Source: Pratylenchus scribneri | Taxonomy: Eukaryota > Nematoda > Chromadorea > Rhabditida > Pratylenchidae | DNA: 64,000 nt | Assembly: GCA_030063045.1 (NCBI GenBank) | Contig: JAQSEB010000007.1 | Location: forward strand, 930,001-994,000 | Reading direction: 5' to 3' | Shown here: positions 36,462 to 48,676 of the stretch, piece after piece | How the letters are laid out: each line of letters begins with the position of its first letter | How positions within the stretch are numbered: position 1 is the first letter of the stretch | Program-made: the position numbers and the translations under genes | Notes under the pieces: generated by a model | What the model saw: only the letters and a program-made list of their open reading frames with translations | Database searches by the model: none | What the model was told of the DNA's origin: nothing

Positions 36462-39400
36462 ATGGGCAGAAGGCATCGACGCTCCAAAGTTCAGCATGTT
36501 GTGAATTTGGTGAAGAGGATCATTGCCTTCCTCTTTTCCCACGTTGGACTGTGCGCTTTGGTTAGTTCTGCAGCTAATTTTTGGTGTCAACAAATTTGTT
36601 TTTGTAAAGGTGATTGGCTATGCCCTCCTTGGCGCTGTCGTTTTCAGGGCGGTTGAAGGGCCTCATGAGGTTTCCTTTTGAATTCAAATTGAAAATTCAT
36701 TGATTGAATTATTTACCATAAATTCCCTATAGTAGCCTATGGGCTTATAAGTTTCTAAATCCCTAAAATTTAAGGTCTGAAAAAATATAGTGTTTTTTAT
36801 TAAGCACCATGGAACTAAGAAAAAACAATAAAAAAATTTCAAAAAATTCATCTTTCCAAGAGGTACGGTATCTCAAAATCGAGGGTAAGCTTCTAATAGA
36901 GAAAATATGACACCTGCCTGACTAAATTTTGAAGAAATCTTTCAATTTTATTAGAGAATTCTTTGAATAATATTGCCCTTTAAGCGTTTCATTCAAAATG
37001 ATGTGACTTTGGCTCGACGCCAAGCCGTTCAAATTGCTTGGAATGCCACATTTCGGGTGAACAAATTGGATAGGCGAGTATGGGAAAGAACGGTGTACAA
37101 TCAAACAAAACAATTCCAACGAAAGTGCATGTGGGCAATTCGGGTTTGTTAGGGGTTTAATCAAATTTAATTTTGCCACATTTTCAGAGAGGATACGATG
37201 GAAAGGAATTTGGCATGGCCGCCCAATGGACATTCACTGGGGCCTTTCTCTATTCACTGACCGTAATCTATCAAATAAATAATTAGCCCAAATTCCCTCT
37301 GTTCCTCCAAAGGTGATCACAACAATTGGCTATGGGAATACGGCAGCAAAGACATATTTTGGCAAAACATTGACCATCCTTTTTGCCATCATCGGTATTC
37401 CATTGATGTTGTTATTCTTGACGAACATTGGTGATGTAATGGCAAAAATATTTAGGTAAACTTAACATATTTAAGTGAAAAATGAGAGAAAAGGGGAATT
37501 GGTTTTTATTTAATGAATGAGAGAAGGACTAATAAGAAGAACGGTATATTTTGGAATTGGAGATGTGTCTTCAGGCTAATTTGTTTTCGGTTAATGGTAT
37601 TTTCGTTTGCTAACTAAAATATGTTTTCGTTTGCTAAGAAAAATGTGTTTCTGTTTGCTAACTAAAATGTGTTTTCGATTGTAATAAAATGTGTTTTCGA
37701 TTGCTAAGTAAAATGTGTTTTCGATTGTAATAAAATGTGTTTTCGATTGCTAAGTAAAATGTGTTTTCGATTGTAATAAAATGTGTTTTCGATTGCTAAG
37801 TAAAATGTGTTTTCGATTGCTAAGTAAAATGTGTTTTTGTTTGCTAAGTAAAATGTGTTTTTGTTTGCTAAGTAAAATGTGTTTTCGTTTGCTAACTAAA
37901 ATGTGTTTTCGATTGCTAAGTAAAATGTGTTTTCGTTTGCTAACTAAAATGTGTTTTCGATTGCTAACTAAAATGTGTTTTCGATTGCTAAGTAAAATGT
38001 GTTTTCGATTGCTAAGTAAAATGTGTTTTCGATTGCTAACTAAAATGTGTTTTCGATTGCTAACTAAAATGTGTTTTCGATTGCTAAGTAAAATGTGTTT
38101 TCGATTGCTAAGTAAAATGTGTTTTCGTTTGCTAACTAAAATGTGTTTTCGTTTGCTAATTAAAATGTGTTTTCGTTTGCTAAGAAAAATGTGTTTTTGT
38201 TTGCTAAGAAAAATGTGTTTCTGTTTGCTAAGAAAAATGTGTTTTTGTTTGCTAAGAAAAATGTGTTTTTGTTTGCTAAGAAAAATGTGTTTCTGTTTGC
38301 TAAGAAAAATGTGTTTCTGTTTGCTAAGAAAAATGTGTTTCTGTTTGCTAAGAAAAATGTGTTTTAGATTGCTAAGAAAAATTATTTTCGATTGCTAATT
38401 TTAGAATTTGCAACTATGTTTTGTTTATTCTCGAAACTAAAATTCCACATTGTTTAGAGCAATATTTATGAAATTTACCTTTGGATAGCCTAAACTTTTC
38501 TCTCCAAGCTAAATTAGTCGAAATCAACTTACATTAGTGCTTAAAGAGTTATCAAATTAATTCACCTTTAATAACTTATTTTCCAAATCAATCATCCTAA
38601 GAATTAAATTACCCCAAGGTATTTCAATTTCCAGATTCCTCTATGCCCGCTCAATCCGTCTTAAATATAATCTCATTCTTTGGCACAAGAGAAGGAGAGC
38701 GGCCAAAATTCGACGTGCTAATTCATTGGTGGCCAAATTGACTCGCGCAAATCGGCCCTATTTAAACCATCATAGTCTTCGTCTTCCACATGATAATTGC
38801 TCATTGGAATCATTGGGTGGAGGACCTGGTCCACCGAATGGATTGATGCCTTCATCGGCATTACCACTTGCGGCTGCGGCTGACGTTAATGAAGTGAAGG
38901 GGGATAAATTATTTTGATTAAAAAATGAGTTTAAGTTGTTGGCGGCAAGGGCACACTTGGACCAATTGGAGGTGAAGGAGAATGTGGAGGCCCAATTGCA
39001 GAGAATATCAGTGAATCATTGAAACTCAATTTTTAAACTTTTTAAATGAATAATCGCAGGTGCCCCTTTCGCTGGTTCTGCTCACAATGTTGGCCTATTT
39101 GGTCACTGGTTCCGTACTATTTTGCCTCTGGGAGGAGTGGACATTCCTGGACAGTTTCTACTTTTGCTACATATCCTTGACCACTATTGGCTTTGGCGAC
39201 AAATTCCCGGGTGGTTCGGTTGGCAGCAACAAAGAGGCACAGGAGAAGCTGGTGATCACAAGCATTTATTTGCTGGCCGGAATGGCCTTGCTGGCAATGT
39301 GCTTCAATTTGGCCCAGGAGGAAGTGGTGAACAAAGTGGTCAGTTTAACACTGTAGGGGATGTTTAAGTACCTTTGCCAGTCTTTTGTTTATAGCTCTGT

Positions 39401-39801
39401 GAGGCAGAGGCCAATTTGGGAAGACGATATACTATTTTAAAGCCCAAAGTTTCCTTTATGAAGTGGCTTAAAAATATTTATGAAAAATCACTTTCTTAAA
39501 ATAGTAATATGATTTTGAATTTATAAAGGCGAATTTTGAGGCAAAACCATGTTTTCTATAAGGAGTTTTAATTTTTCTAAACAGCTATAAAGCCACTTTT
39601 TAGAGGAGATTTAGAGCTTTTGAATTGCATATAGAACTCCCGAATTGGTTACTTCCTTGTTGAACTATGGCTAAAAGAACGGCCTAGGGTACTGAAACAT
39701 CTGCTTCTAATTTACGACTTAAACCCAAAAAACAATGCCTCATTCCATTTCAGGCTTGGTTGGCAAACAAATTTCGGTCAAGGGAGGATGAATATGATTG
39801 A
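36462..39801 (+). CDS. twk: two-pore-domain potassium channel (TWK family)
   Basis: Exons 36462-36560, 36610-36669, 36985-37143, 37188-37262, 37313-37455, 38635-38884, 38930-39010, 39060-39338, 39754-39801; 397 residues. It has a basic N-terminus and TM1 (VIGYALLGAVVFRAVEG), an extracellular cap with an N-glycosylation site (WNATF), the first pore filter TTIGYG, TM2/TM3, a basic cytosolic loop, the second filter TTIGFG, TM4 and the TWK-type post-TM4 sequence QEEVVNKV followed by AWLANKF. This is a plasma-membrane leak potassium channel working as a dimer. The 38884/38930 intron boundary has a second in-frame choice 9 bp downstream. Intron 5 holds a 24-bp minisatellite and intron 8 a MITE-A. 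The subtype within the large nematode TWK family cannot be told. Confidence 0.93.
37597..38401 (+). repeat. 24-bp minisatellite in twk intron 5
   Basis: About 33 copies of aaaatgtgttttcgattgctaagt with variants. Early units are mixed, and the 3' part shifts to a tttctgtttgctaagaa type. Because 24 is a multiple of 3, it yields a 205-codon artefactual ORF of an eight-residue repeat. Confidence 0.95.
39383..39684. mobile_element. MITE-A copy 12 (twk intron 8)
   Basis: From tttatagctctgtgaggcag to gaactatggctaaaagaacggcc. It lies just before the 48-bp last exon. Confidence 0.8.
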
Positions 39802-40118
39802 AAATGTTGACAACAAATCATCATCCATCGACCTCATCAATCTTATTCAAGCACATTGCCAAGCCATTATTAAATTTGGCCACATGTCTTTCTTCTCTCA
39901 GGATTGCTCACAAACATTTCCCCTTATAAAAAATTCCACTTCCGCATTTCCAAAACAATTTTGCATTATTTTCCACCAAAATGGTCCCATGTGAATTCCT
40001 CATCACCACGTGTCCATCCCCAAAATTCGTCACTTTTTCCTTTGTTCAAAATGTGTATTTTATTGCAGAGAATATTAATAATAAATTTTTGCCATATTTT
40101 TGTTCAATAAATGTGCTA

Positions 40119-40244
40119 GCGCATTTCACCGAAAATTTCAATAATTTGGAGGAATATTAAACCAAAGGCAATATATTTTAAGAAACCCTTTCAAAAAATC
40201 GTTTAATTGAAATATTTAAACTACTTTTCGGTGAAATGCGCAAT
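40119..40244. repeat. short inverted repeat, possible foldback element
   Basis: gcgcatttcaccgaaaa (from 40120) pairs with ttttcggtgaaatgcgc (to 40241), about 85 bp apart, between the convergent twk and cys-loop genes. It could act as a shared 3' hairpin or be a tiny foldback element. Confidence 0.6.
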
Positions 40245-40433
40245 AATAATAATAAGTTTATAAGTAAATTTTTTGTTCCATTTTTGCACAATGTGAAAAA
40301 TTGAGGCTGTGTTGAAATGCGTGAGCCTTTTTTTTGTATTGGGTGGAGCAGCAAAATGGCCAATTAATCCAATTCATTCTGTCATATAATGATACCTTTG
40401 AGGGGAGGGTGAATTATAAGGCAAAATATAAAT

Positions 40434-43400
40434 TTACACGCACCAATAAAAAACATTGAAAAGTGCAAAAAGTGCGGGAAAAAGAAGTGCCGAATAGCGG
40501 TCAATTCTCAAGGCCAACTGTTCACGTTGGGATTTGCTGTATTGCATTGAGGCATTGTTGTTGGCCAATTCCTCTTTTGACGGTGGAATTGCCTGGTCAT
40601 CCGAGAGAACGGATGAATCCATGCCCAATGGGACAGCCAGGGACCAACCTATAAAATATAAATAAATAAAACTATGAGGAGTATATTCTCATCAGTGCCC
40701 GAAATAGGACATTTCAATATATGGTAGTTGGAGTATCTGGGCCATTTTTTTTGGCTATAATTCATTGAGGCGATAACCAATTCAGGAAGGCGATATACTA
40801 TTTTAGAGCTCTAAATATCCACTAAAAAGTGGCTTAACCAATTTTTTGAAAAATTTTAAAAAATTTGTAAAATAAGCGACTTTTCTCAAAAAGTCAGGTT
40901 TATTACACCCAAAGATGTGTAACGTTTTTTAAAGACTTGAATTCAAAGAAGTTAATGAAGCCTTTTTATAGAAGACACTTTAGGCTTTCGAATGGTCTAT
41001 CGCCTTACAAAAATGGTTTTAGCCTCGCTTCTATGGGCCAAAATAAAAAGAATGGCCGCAAGTACTGAAAAGTCCCCTACCGCCCGTTGCCACTCACTCA
41101 ATTCTGGCTTTGGCGGTAGCCCATATTGATGGTCGAATTGTTGTTGTTGTTGCCTTTGGACACTGCCATTCAAAAGTCCATATCCCGGTGGAATGTACCC
41201 ATAATCGTTGGTGCGCGAAAGCAGCGCCGCCCTCTCATCCTCAACATTGCCGCCAGCCACCGCCGATTGAGGCCCACCTCTTCTTCTGTGAGAATATGAA
41301 ATTTTCATGCCCTAATCCCTATAGCCAAATTGCCTTAAATTGTTGCCTTCATCCTCTTGCCCTCCAATTCCGCCACCCAAATTTGGTGGCGGTGGCCCAG
41401 CCGGCGTTGGAACGACCATATTAATTTTGTCGACGGAAATGGCGGCTGCCGCATCTGCCGCTTTTTTGGCCTCTTCTTTGCTATCTGCCTCCTTTCGACT
41501 CAAATAGCCAACCCAGGCCAGCTCGAGAAGGGAAAAGAAGACAAAAGTCATGCAAGAAAGAAGCCAAATATCTGAAGGAAAGATGGATTTTGGAGGGAAA
41601 TTTTTGGGCTAACCGATGGCTTTCACATAGCTGACTTTGGGTAAATTCCTTAAAAATTTTAAAAATGATTGAATTTATCATTCCTTGCCGAATAATATTG
41701 CCAAATTGGAAGGTCATTGCCAGAAGGGAATTCACGCCTAACATTGTTCGGGCCGGAATTGCTTGGGTGCCAAGTACAAAGGAAATCCAGGCTAAATTGT
41801 CGAAAATGGAATTGGATTAATTAATTTAAACTCACAAATGAAGATGGTCAAATAGGTGGGCAAATAGGCCTGGAGAATATACCTTTGAATGGAGAGTTTT
41901 ATATTGCTTAAAATGAGGGTGGCACAAACCAGCCAGCCCTTCGCTTGAAGTGAAAACGCATTGTCAATTCGTGCCAATAGCCGGCGGGATAAGGCTGCAA
42001 AATGTTTAGTATTTATTATATGGAATAAGTTAGGAAAAAATTGATTCATTTCACCCAAATCCGGTAAGGGAAATTCAACACCCCTGGACAAGATTTTTGG
42101 CTTATAACTCAACGAGGCAATATTCAATCTGAGAAGGCAATATATACCATTAGAAAACTTAAAGTATCTTATAAAAAGTGGCTAATTTTAATTTTATGAA
42201 ATCAACTTTTAAAAAAAAAGCTTCATGTCTTTGAGTGTAATTAACCCAAATCTGGATAAAATCCATTTATTTTACAAATTGTTTTAGTTTCCAAAAATTT
42301 ATATATGCCACTTTTTAGTGGACATTTAGGGCTTTCAAATGCTATATTTCCTTCCTAAATGGGTCATCGCCTCGTAGAGTTATGAACAAAATAACAGCGC
42401 AAGTATTCAATCAATCAGTAGTATATTTAATCATCCCGTTCCTCTGAAAAACATTCCCTTTCCATTACTTTCCAATGGGATTAATTGTATGGGATAGCCA
42501 TATAGTGGAGAAGAAGATGGCCTATTCGCCAAGGCTCACCACAGTCTGACGTTCGGAAATGATGTTAATGAGCAGATAGTCGGCCAACTCGATGTGATCC
42601 CGCATTTTGGCCACACCCACACTGGACCAATGCATTTCCACCTCATCCGTATTGTAGTTGAATGATTCAAATGTGAGGGAACATGTCACATTGTCGAAGG
42701 GGAAACGAGTCAAGTCCATCTCGCATGGGCCCTGCAGCTTCAACCGATAATTGGTCCAAACCGAGCCGTTGGCATAAATGAGCAGAAAAATGTTGGGAAA
42801 TGGTGAGCGATGGATGTCAGCGGTTTTTGAATTGATGAAACACTGTGTTTGGTGGGAGAGGGGAAAAGGTGATTGAGCCTCGAGGTTATGAATACGGTGG
42901 GGGAACTTCTTAGTATCGTAATCAGTACCGATGCCCTTTCTTTTAGCCTTATCTCAGTAATGGAACAACCAATTCAGAAAGGCGATATATCATTTGAAAG
43001 CTCAAATTATCCTATTAAAAGTGGCTTTTTAAAATTATATAAAGTTTAACTTTTATCTTTGAATATAATAGAATCGAATTTTCTGACTTGTTAGGAAAAG
43101 CCACTTATTTTTACAAAACTTTCTTATTTATAAAAAAATTAATAGTCATTTTCTAGAGGACATTTAGGGCTTTAAAATGATATATCGCCTTCCCGGATTG
43201 ATTGCTTCCTTGTTAAGACATTCAGAAGAAAGGCATCACTGCGATACTGTAATGGCGGTACTCATCAATCATTCTATTTGCGGTGGATAAGCCCCAGGGA
43301 AATTTTTATTGATATTACCGAATTTGGTGTCCACAATTTCTCAAGTAAAATGCTGTTCAATGAAAGACTAAAAAAATACCTATTTAATTGTGAATTTTGT

Positions 43401-46400
43401 TTTAATGCTAACTTGTATTTGCATGGTTCCATCCAAGCATAATCCAATGCTTGATCCTAGTAATCAAATTTTCCAAAATAAATTTCCAATCCCTCATTCA
43501 AATATTTACCCTCCACATTTCACTGATGTAAATATCCAACTGAAAACAGGGAAAATATGGTGAAATTATTTACATATTTAAGCGTTTTTGTTTGATAAAT
43601 TCAAAGAATATGATGGCAGGAAGAAGAACATTTTAGTGGACATTTTTTGACCCAACAAACAACAATTCTTCGTCTCTATAACGACAAGAAATGTGTGGCT
43701 TTAAAAATTGAAAGCCTATTGTTTTCTTGTGCCGAAGGCGACAAAAAGGGGTGAAGATTGGAGGACTTTTTGTTTTGTGAAAAAAGGTGGCAAAAATGGA
43801 AGGAAACTTGCCTGAAAGTCCGAAGTGATGTCTGAATTTTTAATATGTAGAAATTAAAAAAAATATTTTCACCTGAAATTGTGGTGATCTCTTGTACCCA
43901 GACCTGTGAAATTTCAAGAATTAAAAAAGGGAAATGAATACTAATTTAAATCCGATTTAGAACTTTATTCTGATTTGTAATTGTAATTCTGATTTGCGAT
44001 TGTAATTGTAATTCTGATTTGTAATTGTAATTCTGATTTGTAATTGTAATTGTAATTCTGATTTGCGATTGTAATTGTAATTCTGATTTGTAATTGTAAT
44101 TCTGATTTGTAATTGTAATTCTGATTTGCGATTGTAATTGTAATTCTGATTTGTAATTGTAATTGTAATTCTGATTTGTAATTGTAATTCTGATTTGCGA
44201 TTGTAATTTTGTAATTGTAATTGTAATTCTGATTTGTAATTGTAATTGTAATTCTGAATTGTAATTGTGATTGTAATTCTGATTTGTAATTGTAATTCTG
44301 AATTGTAATTGTGATTGTAATTCTGATTTGTAATTGTAATTCTGATTTGTAATTGTAATTGTAATTCTGATTTGTAATTGTAATTCTGATTTGCGATTGT
44401 AATTTTGTAATTGTAATTGTAATTCTGATTTGTAATTGTAATTGTAATTCTGAATTGTAATTGTGATTGTAATTCTGATTTGTAATTGTAATTCTGATTT
44501 GTAATTGTAATTGTAATTCTGAATTGTAATTGTGATTGTAATTCTGATTTGTAATTGTAATTCTGATTTGCGATTGTAATTGTAATTCTGATTTGTAATT
44601 GTAATTGTAATTCTGATTTGCGATTGTAATTTTGTAATTGTAATTGTAATTCTGATTTGTAATTGTAATTCTGAATTGTAATTGTGATTGTAATTCTGAT
44701 TTGTAATTGTAATTCTGATTTGTAATTGTATTGTAATTCTGATTTGTAATTGTAATTCTGATTTGCGATTGTAATTTTGTAATTGTAATTGTAATTCTGA
44801 TTTGTAATTGTAATTGTAATTCTGAATTGTAATTGTGATTGTAATTCTGATTTGTAATTGTAATTCTGATTTGTAATTGTAATTGTAATTCTGATTTGTA
44901 ATTGTAATTCTGATTTGTAATTGTAATTCTGATTTGCGATTGTAATTGTAATTCTGATTTGTAATTGTAATTGTAATTCTGATTTGCGATTATAATTGTA
45001 ATTCTGATTTGTAATTGTAATTCTGATTTGTGATTGTAATTTTGTAATTGTAATTGTAATTCTGATTTGTAATTGTAATTGTAATTCTGAATTGTAATTG
45101 TGATTGTAATTCTGATTTGTAATTGTAATTCTGAATTGTAATTGTGATTGTAATTCTGATTTGTAATTGTAATTCTGATTTGCGATTGTGATTGTAATTT
45201 TGATTTGCAATTCTGAATGCCCCACCTCAACTTCCACCTCCACCTTTCCCCCAGGGATTTTATGCCGATTATAGTTGTCAAGAATTTTGTCCAAAATATA
45301 CGAATCATTTGCACATTGTTGGCCTCCTCCCTCCTCTGATGATCCAGCAGATTCGCTTTTGGCTGCTGTATGACGTAGGAATCTACCATTTTGTGTAGCT
45401 GGAATGACTGGTCGAAATGAGCCGAATTCATCCACCTCCCAGTCATAAAGTCGTGAAAGACGGCGAAGATGCCGGGAATTTCGGCGAAAAAATGCTTTCC
45501 TGGAAAATTCATCATTTATTTTTGAATATTTTAAGCTCTGATCAATTAGTTTTTTTTTGCATTATTATTTTTTGTTTTAAGCTTTCTCCTTATATAAAGA
45601 GCGTGAGAATTTAATGTAAAATCCCCTCCATCGTTTTTTTTTCCAAATTCGTCTCAAATTTCCTTCTCCACCTTTGCCACAAGCCAATTAGCCATCCATT
45701 TCCCTCGCCAGAGGCTCAATCAAGTGGGTATTTTTCTTGAAGCCTTCTTTTTATCCAAAAAGGGTCAAATTTTGTTGCAGCCAAAAACAACCCCAACTCT
45801 GAGCTTTTCGTCATTCGATTCCACCCCTCTCCTTTTCGATGCTGTCGAAAAATTTCCTCACACAAATGGGCCCCCTGGGCCACCTCGTTTGCATAAAGCC
45901 CCCTCCCCTTCTCCCTTGGCCCATGCGGCCCCTTTTTTCCATTGTGGTGCCCTCGGAGCAATTTTCGATGCATTCTATGTGCCCGCATTTTGTTGGATGG
46001 AAAAGCCATGGGCAAAAGAGGAAGAACTTTTAGTATTTTTGTGTGTGATTGGATGCCAAAAATTGAATTTGCATTGGCCGAAAAATGAGGAAGCAATATG
46101 AAAAATTGTGGAAGGAAATGGAAGGACAAAGTCTCAGCTGTGTTTACTAAAATGAAAGGACCACACCATCATAAATGCCTGGGCAACCGGTGGCGGCGGC
46201 AAAAATGTGGTGCCAAAAGGGGAATGATGTAGGAGAAGCAAATTTCTTTGGAATTAAATGATGGGAAAAACATGGAAACTTTGACTCTTTGGAGGGAAAG
46301 AAAGTTGCGTGCCGCGAACTTATTGGCTCAATTTATGTATTCAGCATTTTTATAGCATTTTGAGGCCTACCTTTCGGCCGCGCATCCACTCTCCATGAGA

Positions 46401-46480
46401 AGAAGGCTAAAAAGGCTAACAATGCTGAGGAGGAGGACAAACAATGATGATGGCCCAAGACAGCGGTGTGATTCGGCCAT
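40434..46480 (-). CDS. cys-loop ligand-gated ion channel subunit, anion type (nematode LGC/ACC group)
   Basis: Fifteen exons (complement): 40434-40648, 41098-41285, 41334-41571, 41614-41648, 41689-41791, 41836-41882, 41930-41994, 42540-42842, 43319-43367, 43413-43456, 43510-43539, 43812-43831, 43873-43903, 45226-45499, 46371-46480; 583 residues. It has a signal peptide ([20 protein letters not shown]), ligand-binding loops with [17 protein letters not shown], the cys-loop C…FPFDNVTC, M1 ([14 protein letters not shown]), IPARTMLGV before and in M2, M3 and M4. The PAR motif before M2 is typical of chloride-selective channels, so inhibitory transmission (ACC, GABA or amine-gated) is inferred; the ligand is unknown. 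The M3-M4 loop is long, Gly/Pro/Gln-rich. Three introns use GC donors. Introns carry three MITE-A copies and satellite array 3. Confidence 0.93.
40735..41048. mobile_element. MITE-A copy 13 (cys-loop gene intron)
   Basis: From ttttggctataattcattgagg to a diverged right end (cttctatgggccaaaat). Confidence 0.75.
42095..42392. mobile_element. MITE-A copy 14 (cys-loop gene intron)
   Basis: From ttggcttataactcaacgagg to gagttatgaacaaaataac, between the M1 exon and the cys-loop exon. Confidence 0.8.
42942..43226. mobile_element. MITE-A copy 15 (cys-loop gene intron)
   Basis: From ttagccttatctcagtaatgg to ccttgttaagacattc; the right end is diverged. Confidence 0.75.
43967..45214 (-). repeat. 19/25-bp satellite array (array 3, cys-loop gene intron 2)
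   Basis: The longest array, about 1.25 kb. It mixes the basic unit with gaattgtaattgtgattgtaat and gcgattgtaattttgtaattg variants that recur as a higher-order block every ~180-240 bp. It generates overlapping ORFs of about 500 codons that merge with the true exon 45226-45499. Confidence 0.95.
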
Positions 46481-47695
46481 CCATGGGCTAAAATTTGAAT
46501 GCGGGTTAAATGGTCGAATTAATTAATTTAATTGAGTCAAAAAATGATGTAAGGAAGTTAAAATTAAAGCTTCGGATATTTATGGGATAGGAGGAGGACT
46601 ATTATGGAGCCAAGGATTTTGGCCAAGCTGCTGGCTGGATTAGGAGGATTGGGTTTATTGGTGGCCCTCCTCCTCCATTTTTGACATCCAATCTGCCACT
46701 GGCGAAAGCTGCTACCCCCTTCTCCGCGAGGCCAAGGCCCCTCGGGGAGTGGCCTTCACACAGGACAGCCGAAAGAAAAATGCCAATTCCGCCCCTCCAC
46801 CACCAAAAAGGAGAATGTGGAGGGGACGGGGCGAGAATAAGGGGGAGGGCTGGACCAACAAAGTCTGCGGGACTTGCAGCAAATGCCTTGGAGGGCAAAC
46901 GCCGCCCATTCCCCCCCCCCCCCCCCCCCCATTTTTCAACACAATATCGCTTTCTGCGGACAATCTGTTGAGGAATGTGAATAGTAGCACGGCACCCATC
47001 CACGCCTCTTTGGCACTGGACATGGACAAGCTTCTCAACTAGCTAAAATATAAAATCGGGGTTAAAAGTAAGGCCAAAGAGAGAGGGACATTGGTTATAA
47101 GAAAAGTTGGATTGGCCATGAAAAATGAGATAATTTTATCTTTTTATTAGAATTTCGGTTAATTTGCATTGTTTTATTTATGATTTATTTAATTTTATCT
47201 CAAATTCAATGAATAAATCCATTCTTTAGTCGAATTTTTGGAATAGTTTTCTCACTTTTGAGTTTTTCGCCCTTAAAGGACCATTGGGAAAATTTTAAAA
47301 ATATTTTTTACAACGAAGTTTATTTTTCAACTCTTTGTCTCTCTTCATTGCAAACTCTCTCCGCTGTACCGTATCCTATTCGCAATCCGTTGATTAAAAA
47401 AAAACAAAGACGAGAAATCTTAAGGTCCCGGTCCGGGCCTTATCATTGTCCGTTCCGGATTTCAGTATCCGAAAATTATTTTCCAAAATTTCATATGAGT
47501 TAGTTGGTTTTATTTTGCTATAGTTTGGTTTAAGTATATTTTTGGAACGGAATGGAATTGTCAATCCACAATCCATTCCATATCATCATTATCATCCATA
47601 AAAGGATATTATTTGATCAATTATAAAGTTATTAAAATTTTCAGAAACAGTTTAATTTAGTTTTACAACAAAAAAACAAATTATAAGTCAACAAA
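46481..47695. other. intergenic stretch with GC-richer block and poly-C tract
   Basis: Upstream of the cys-loop gene and of mtSSB. It holds a GC-rich block (46600-46990) and about 20 C at 46911-46930, similar to the block at 6459. A minus-strand ORF starting near 47023 (MSSAKEAWMGAVLLFTFLNRLSA) looks like a signal peptide but runs straight into the poly-G tract. I do not call it a gene. The region 47050-47690 is AT-rich and empty. Confidence 0.4.
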
Positions 47696-48417
47696 ATGTC
47701 ACTGTTCCGTGCTATCATCACGCGCACCAATTTGGCTCGTCCATCGATGTTCTTTGCTGTTCGCCCGCAATCAACTGATACTGATGTCTCTTCCGACTTC
47801 TTCAACGAAAATCCGGGAGGAGAACAAGGAGATTTTGAGCCGGAACCGCAATATGGAAATGAGGAACGCGATAGCGGGTCGGGAGGATTTCGATATGAGC
47901 AACAACAACAACGCCCTCGCGTGAACAAAGGGTTTCTTTTTACCATTTTAAATATTTTTAATGAATTTGTTTGTTTAGCATAAACCGTGTGGAGTTGCTC
48001 GGCGGTGTCGCTGGTGATCCCATCTTCAAGTTGACCCAACGGGGAAGTGAATTTGCCAGCTTCAACCTGTACACAAATGTCGATAAGAAGTTGGCCAATG
48101 GCGAGACCATGACAATGACGGAGGTGCACAACATTGTGGGCTTTGGTGGAATCGCCAAATACATCAAGAACAATATTCAGCGCGGTAATATTATTAATTA
48201 TTATAAAAATAAATCCACATATTTCTAAGGGTCTCGTATCTATATGACCGGCCGTCTTCATTACTCTGGTGGACAGATTTTGCCGGATGGGACTCGTTCA
48301 ACGCGTCTGGCCTCGATCAATGTGGATAACATCTATCCATTGGCCCAGCGTCGTTTCCAACAAAATCAACAGCAACAGAACGATTATAATCGCGACCGCG
48401 ACTTTGAGCAACAATAG
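47696..48417 (+). CDS. mtss-1: mitochondrial single-stranded DNA-binding protein (mtSSB)
   Basis: Exons 47696-47931, 47979-48184, 48230-48417; 209 residues. The basic, acid-poor N-terminus (MSLFRAIITRTNLARPSMFFAVR) reads as a mitochondrial presequence. A ~55-residue low-complexity acidic/Gln-rich linker follows, then the SSB OB-fold: INRVELLGGVAGDP, SEFASFNLYTN, EVHNIVGFGGIAKYI, GSRIYMTGRLHY and ASINVDNIYPL. It should bind mtDNA replication intermediates as a tetramer. The C-terminus is Gln/Asn/Arg-rich, unlike the short vertebrate tail. An AATAAA lies at 48562-48567. NIPSNAP starts 259 bp downstream on the same strand. Confidence 0.93.
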
Positions 48418-48676
48418 AAGAACGACGATTAAAACCCAAAGAAGATGGGGGAATAATATGATGATGTTTTGGTTTTGACACTATTATTTAGCAACAATCA
48501 TTTATTTAAATTGAATCTATTTAATCAATCAAATTGTTGTCGTTGTTTTTTGCGTTATTTTAATAAATGATCGATCAATTTATGTTTTTGTTTGAAAGAT
48601 GAATTTCTAATATTCATCATTGGATATATTTTTATAAATAATTTTATAAATTGGAATTAAACCTTAACTTTAAAAG

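Noticed and set aside
37781..38398. 205-codon ORF of an eight-residue repeat (MCFRLLSK type)
   Set aside because: It is the 24-bp intronic minisatellite; the flanking twk exons join cleanly without it.
43957..45515. ORFs of 492 and 516 codons on the minus strand
   Set aside because: Satellite array 3 read through in two frames. Only the end at 45226-45499 is a true exon of the cys-loop gene.
46712..47038. Minus ORF with signal-peptide-like start near 47023 as the cys-loop gene's first exon
   Set aside because: The exon at 46371-46480 supplies a better signal peptide and the exact splice phase for the next exon.
47641..48261. 206-codon minus-strand ORF
   Set aside because: It is the antisense shadow of mtSSB exons, whose plus-strand frame encodes a clear OB-fold protein.
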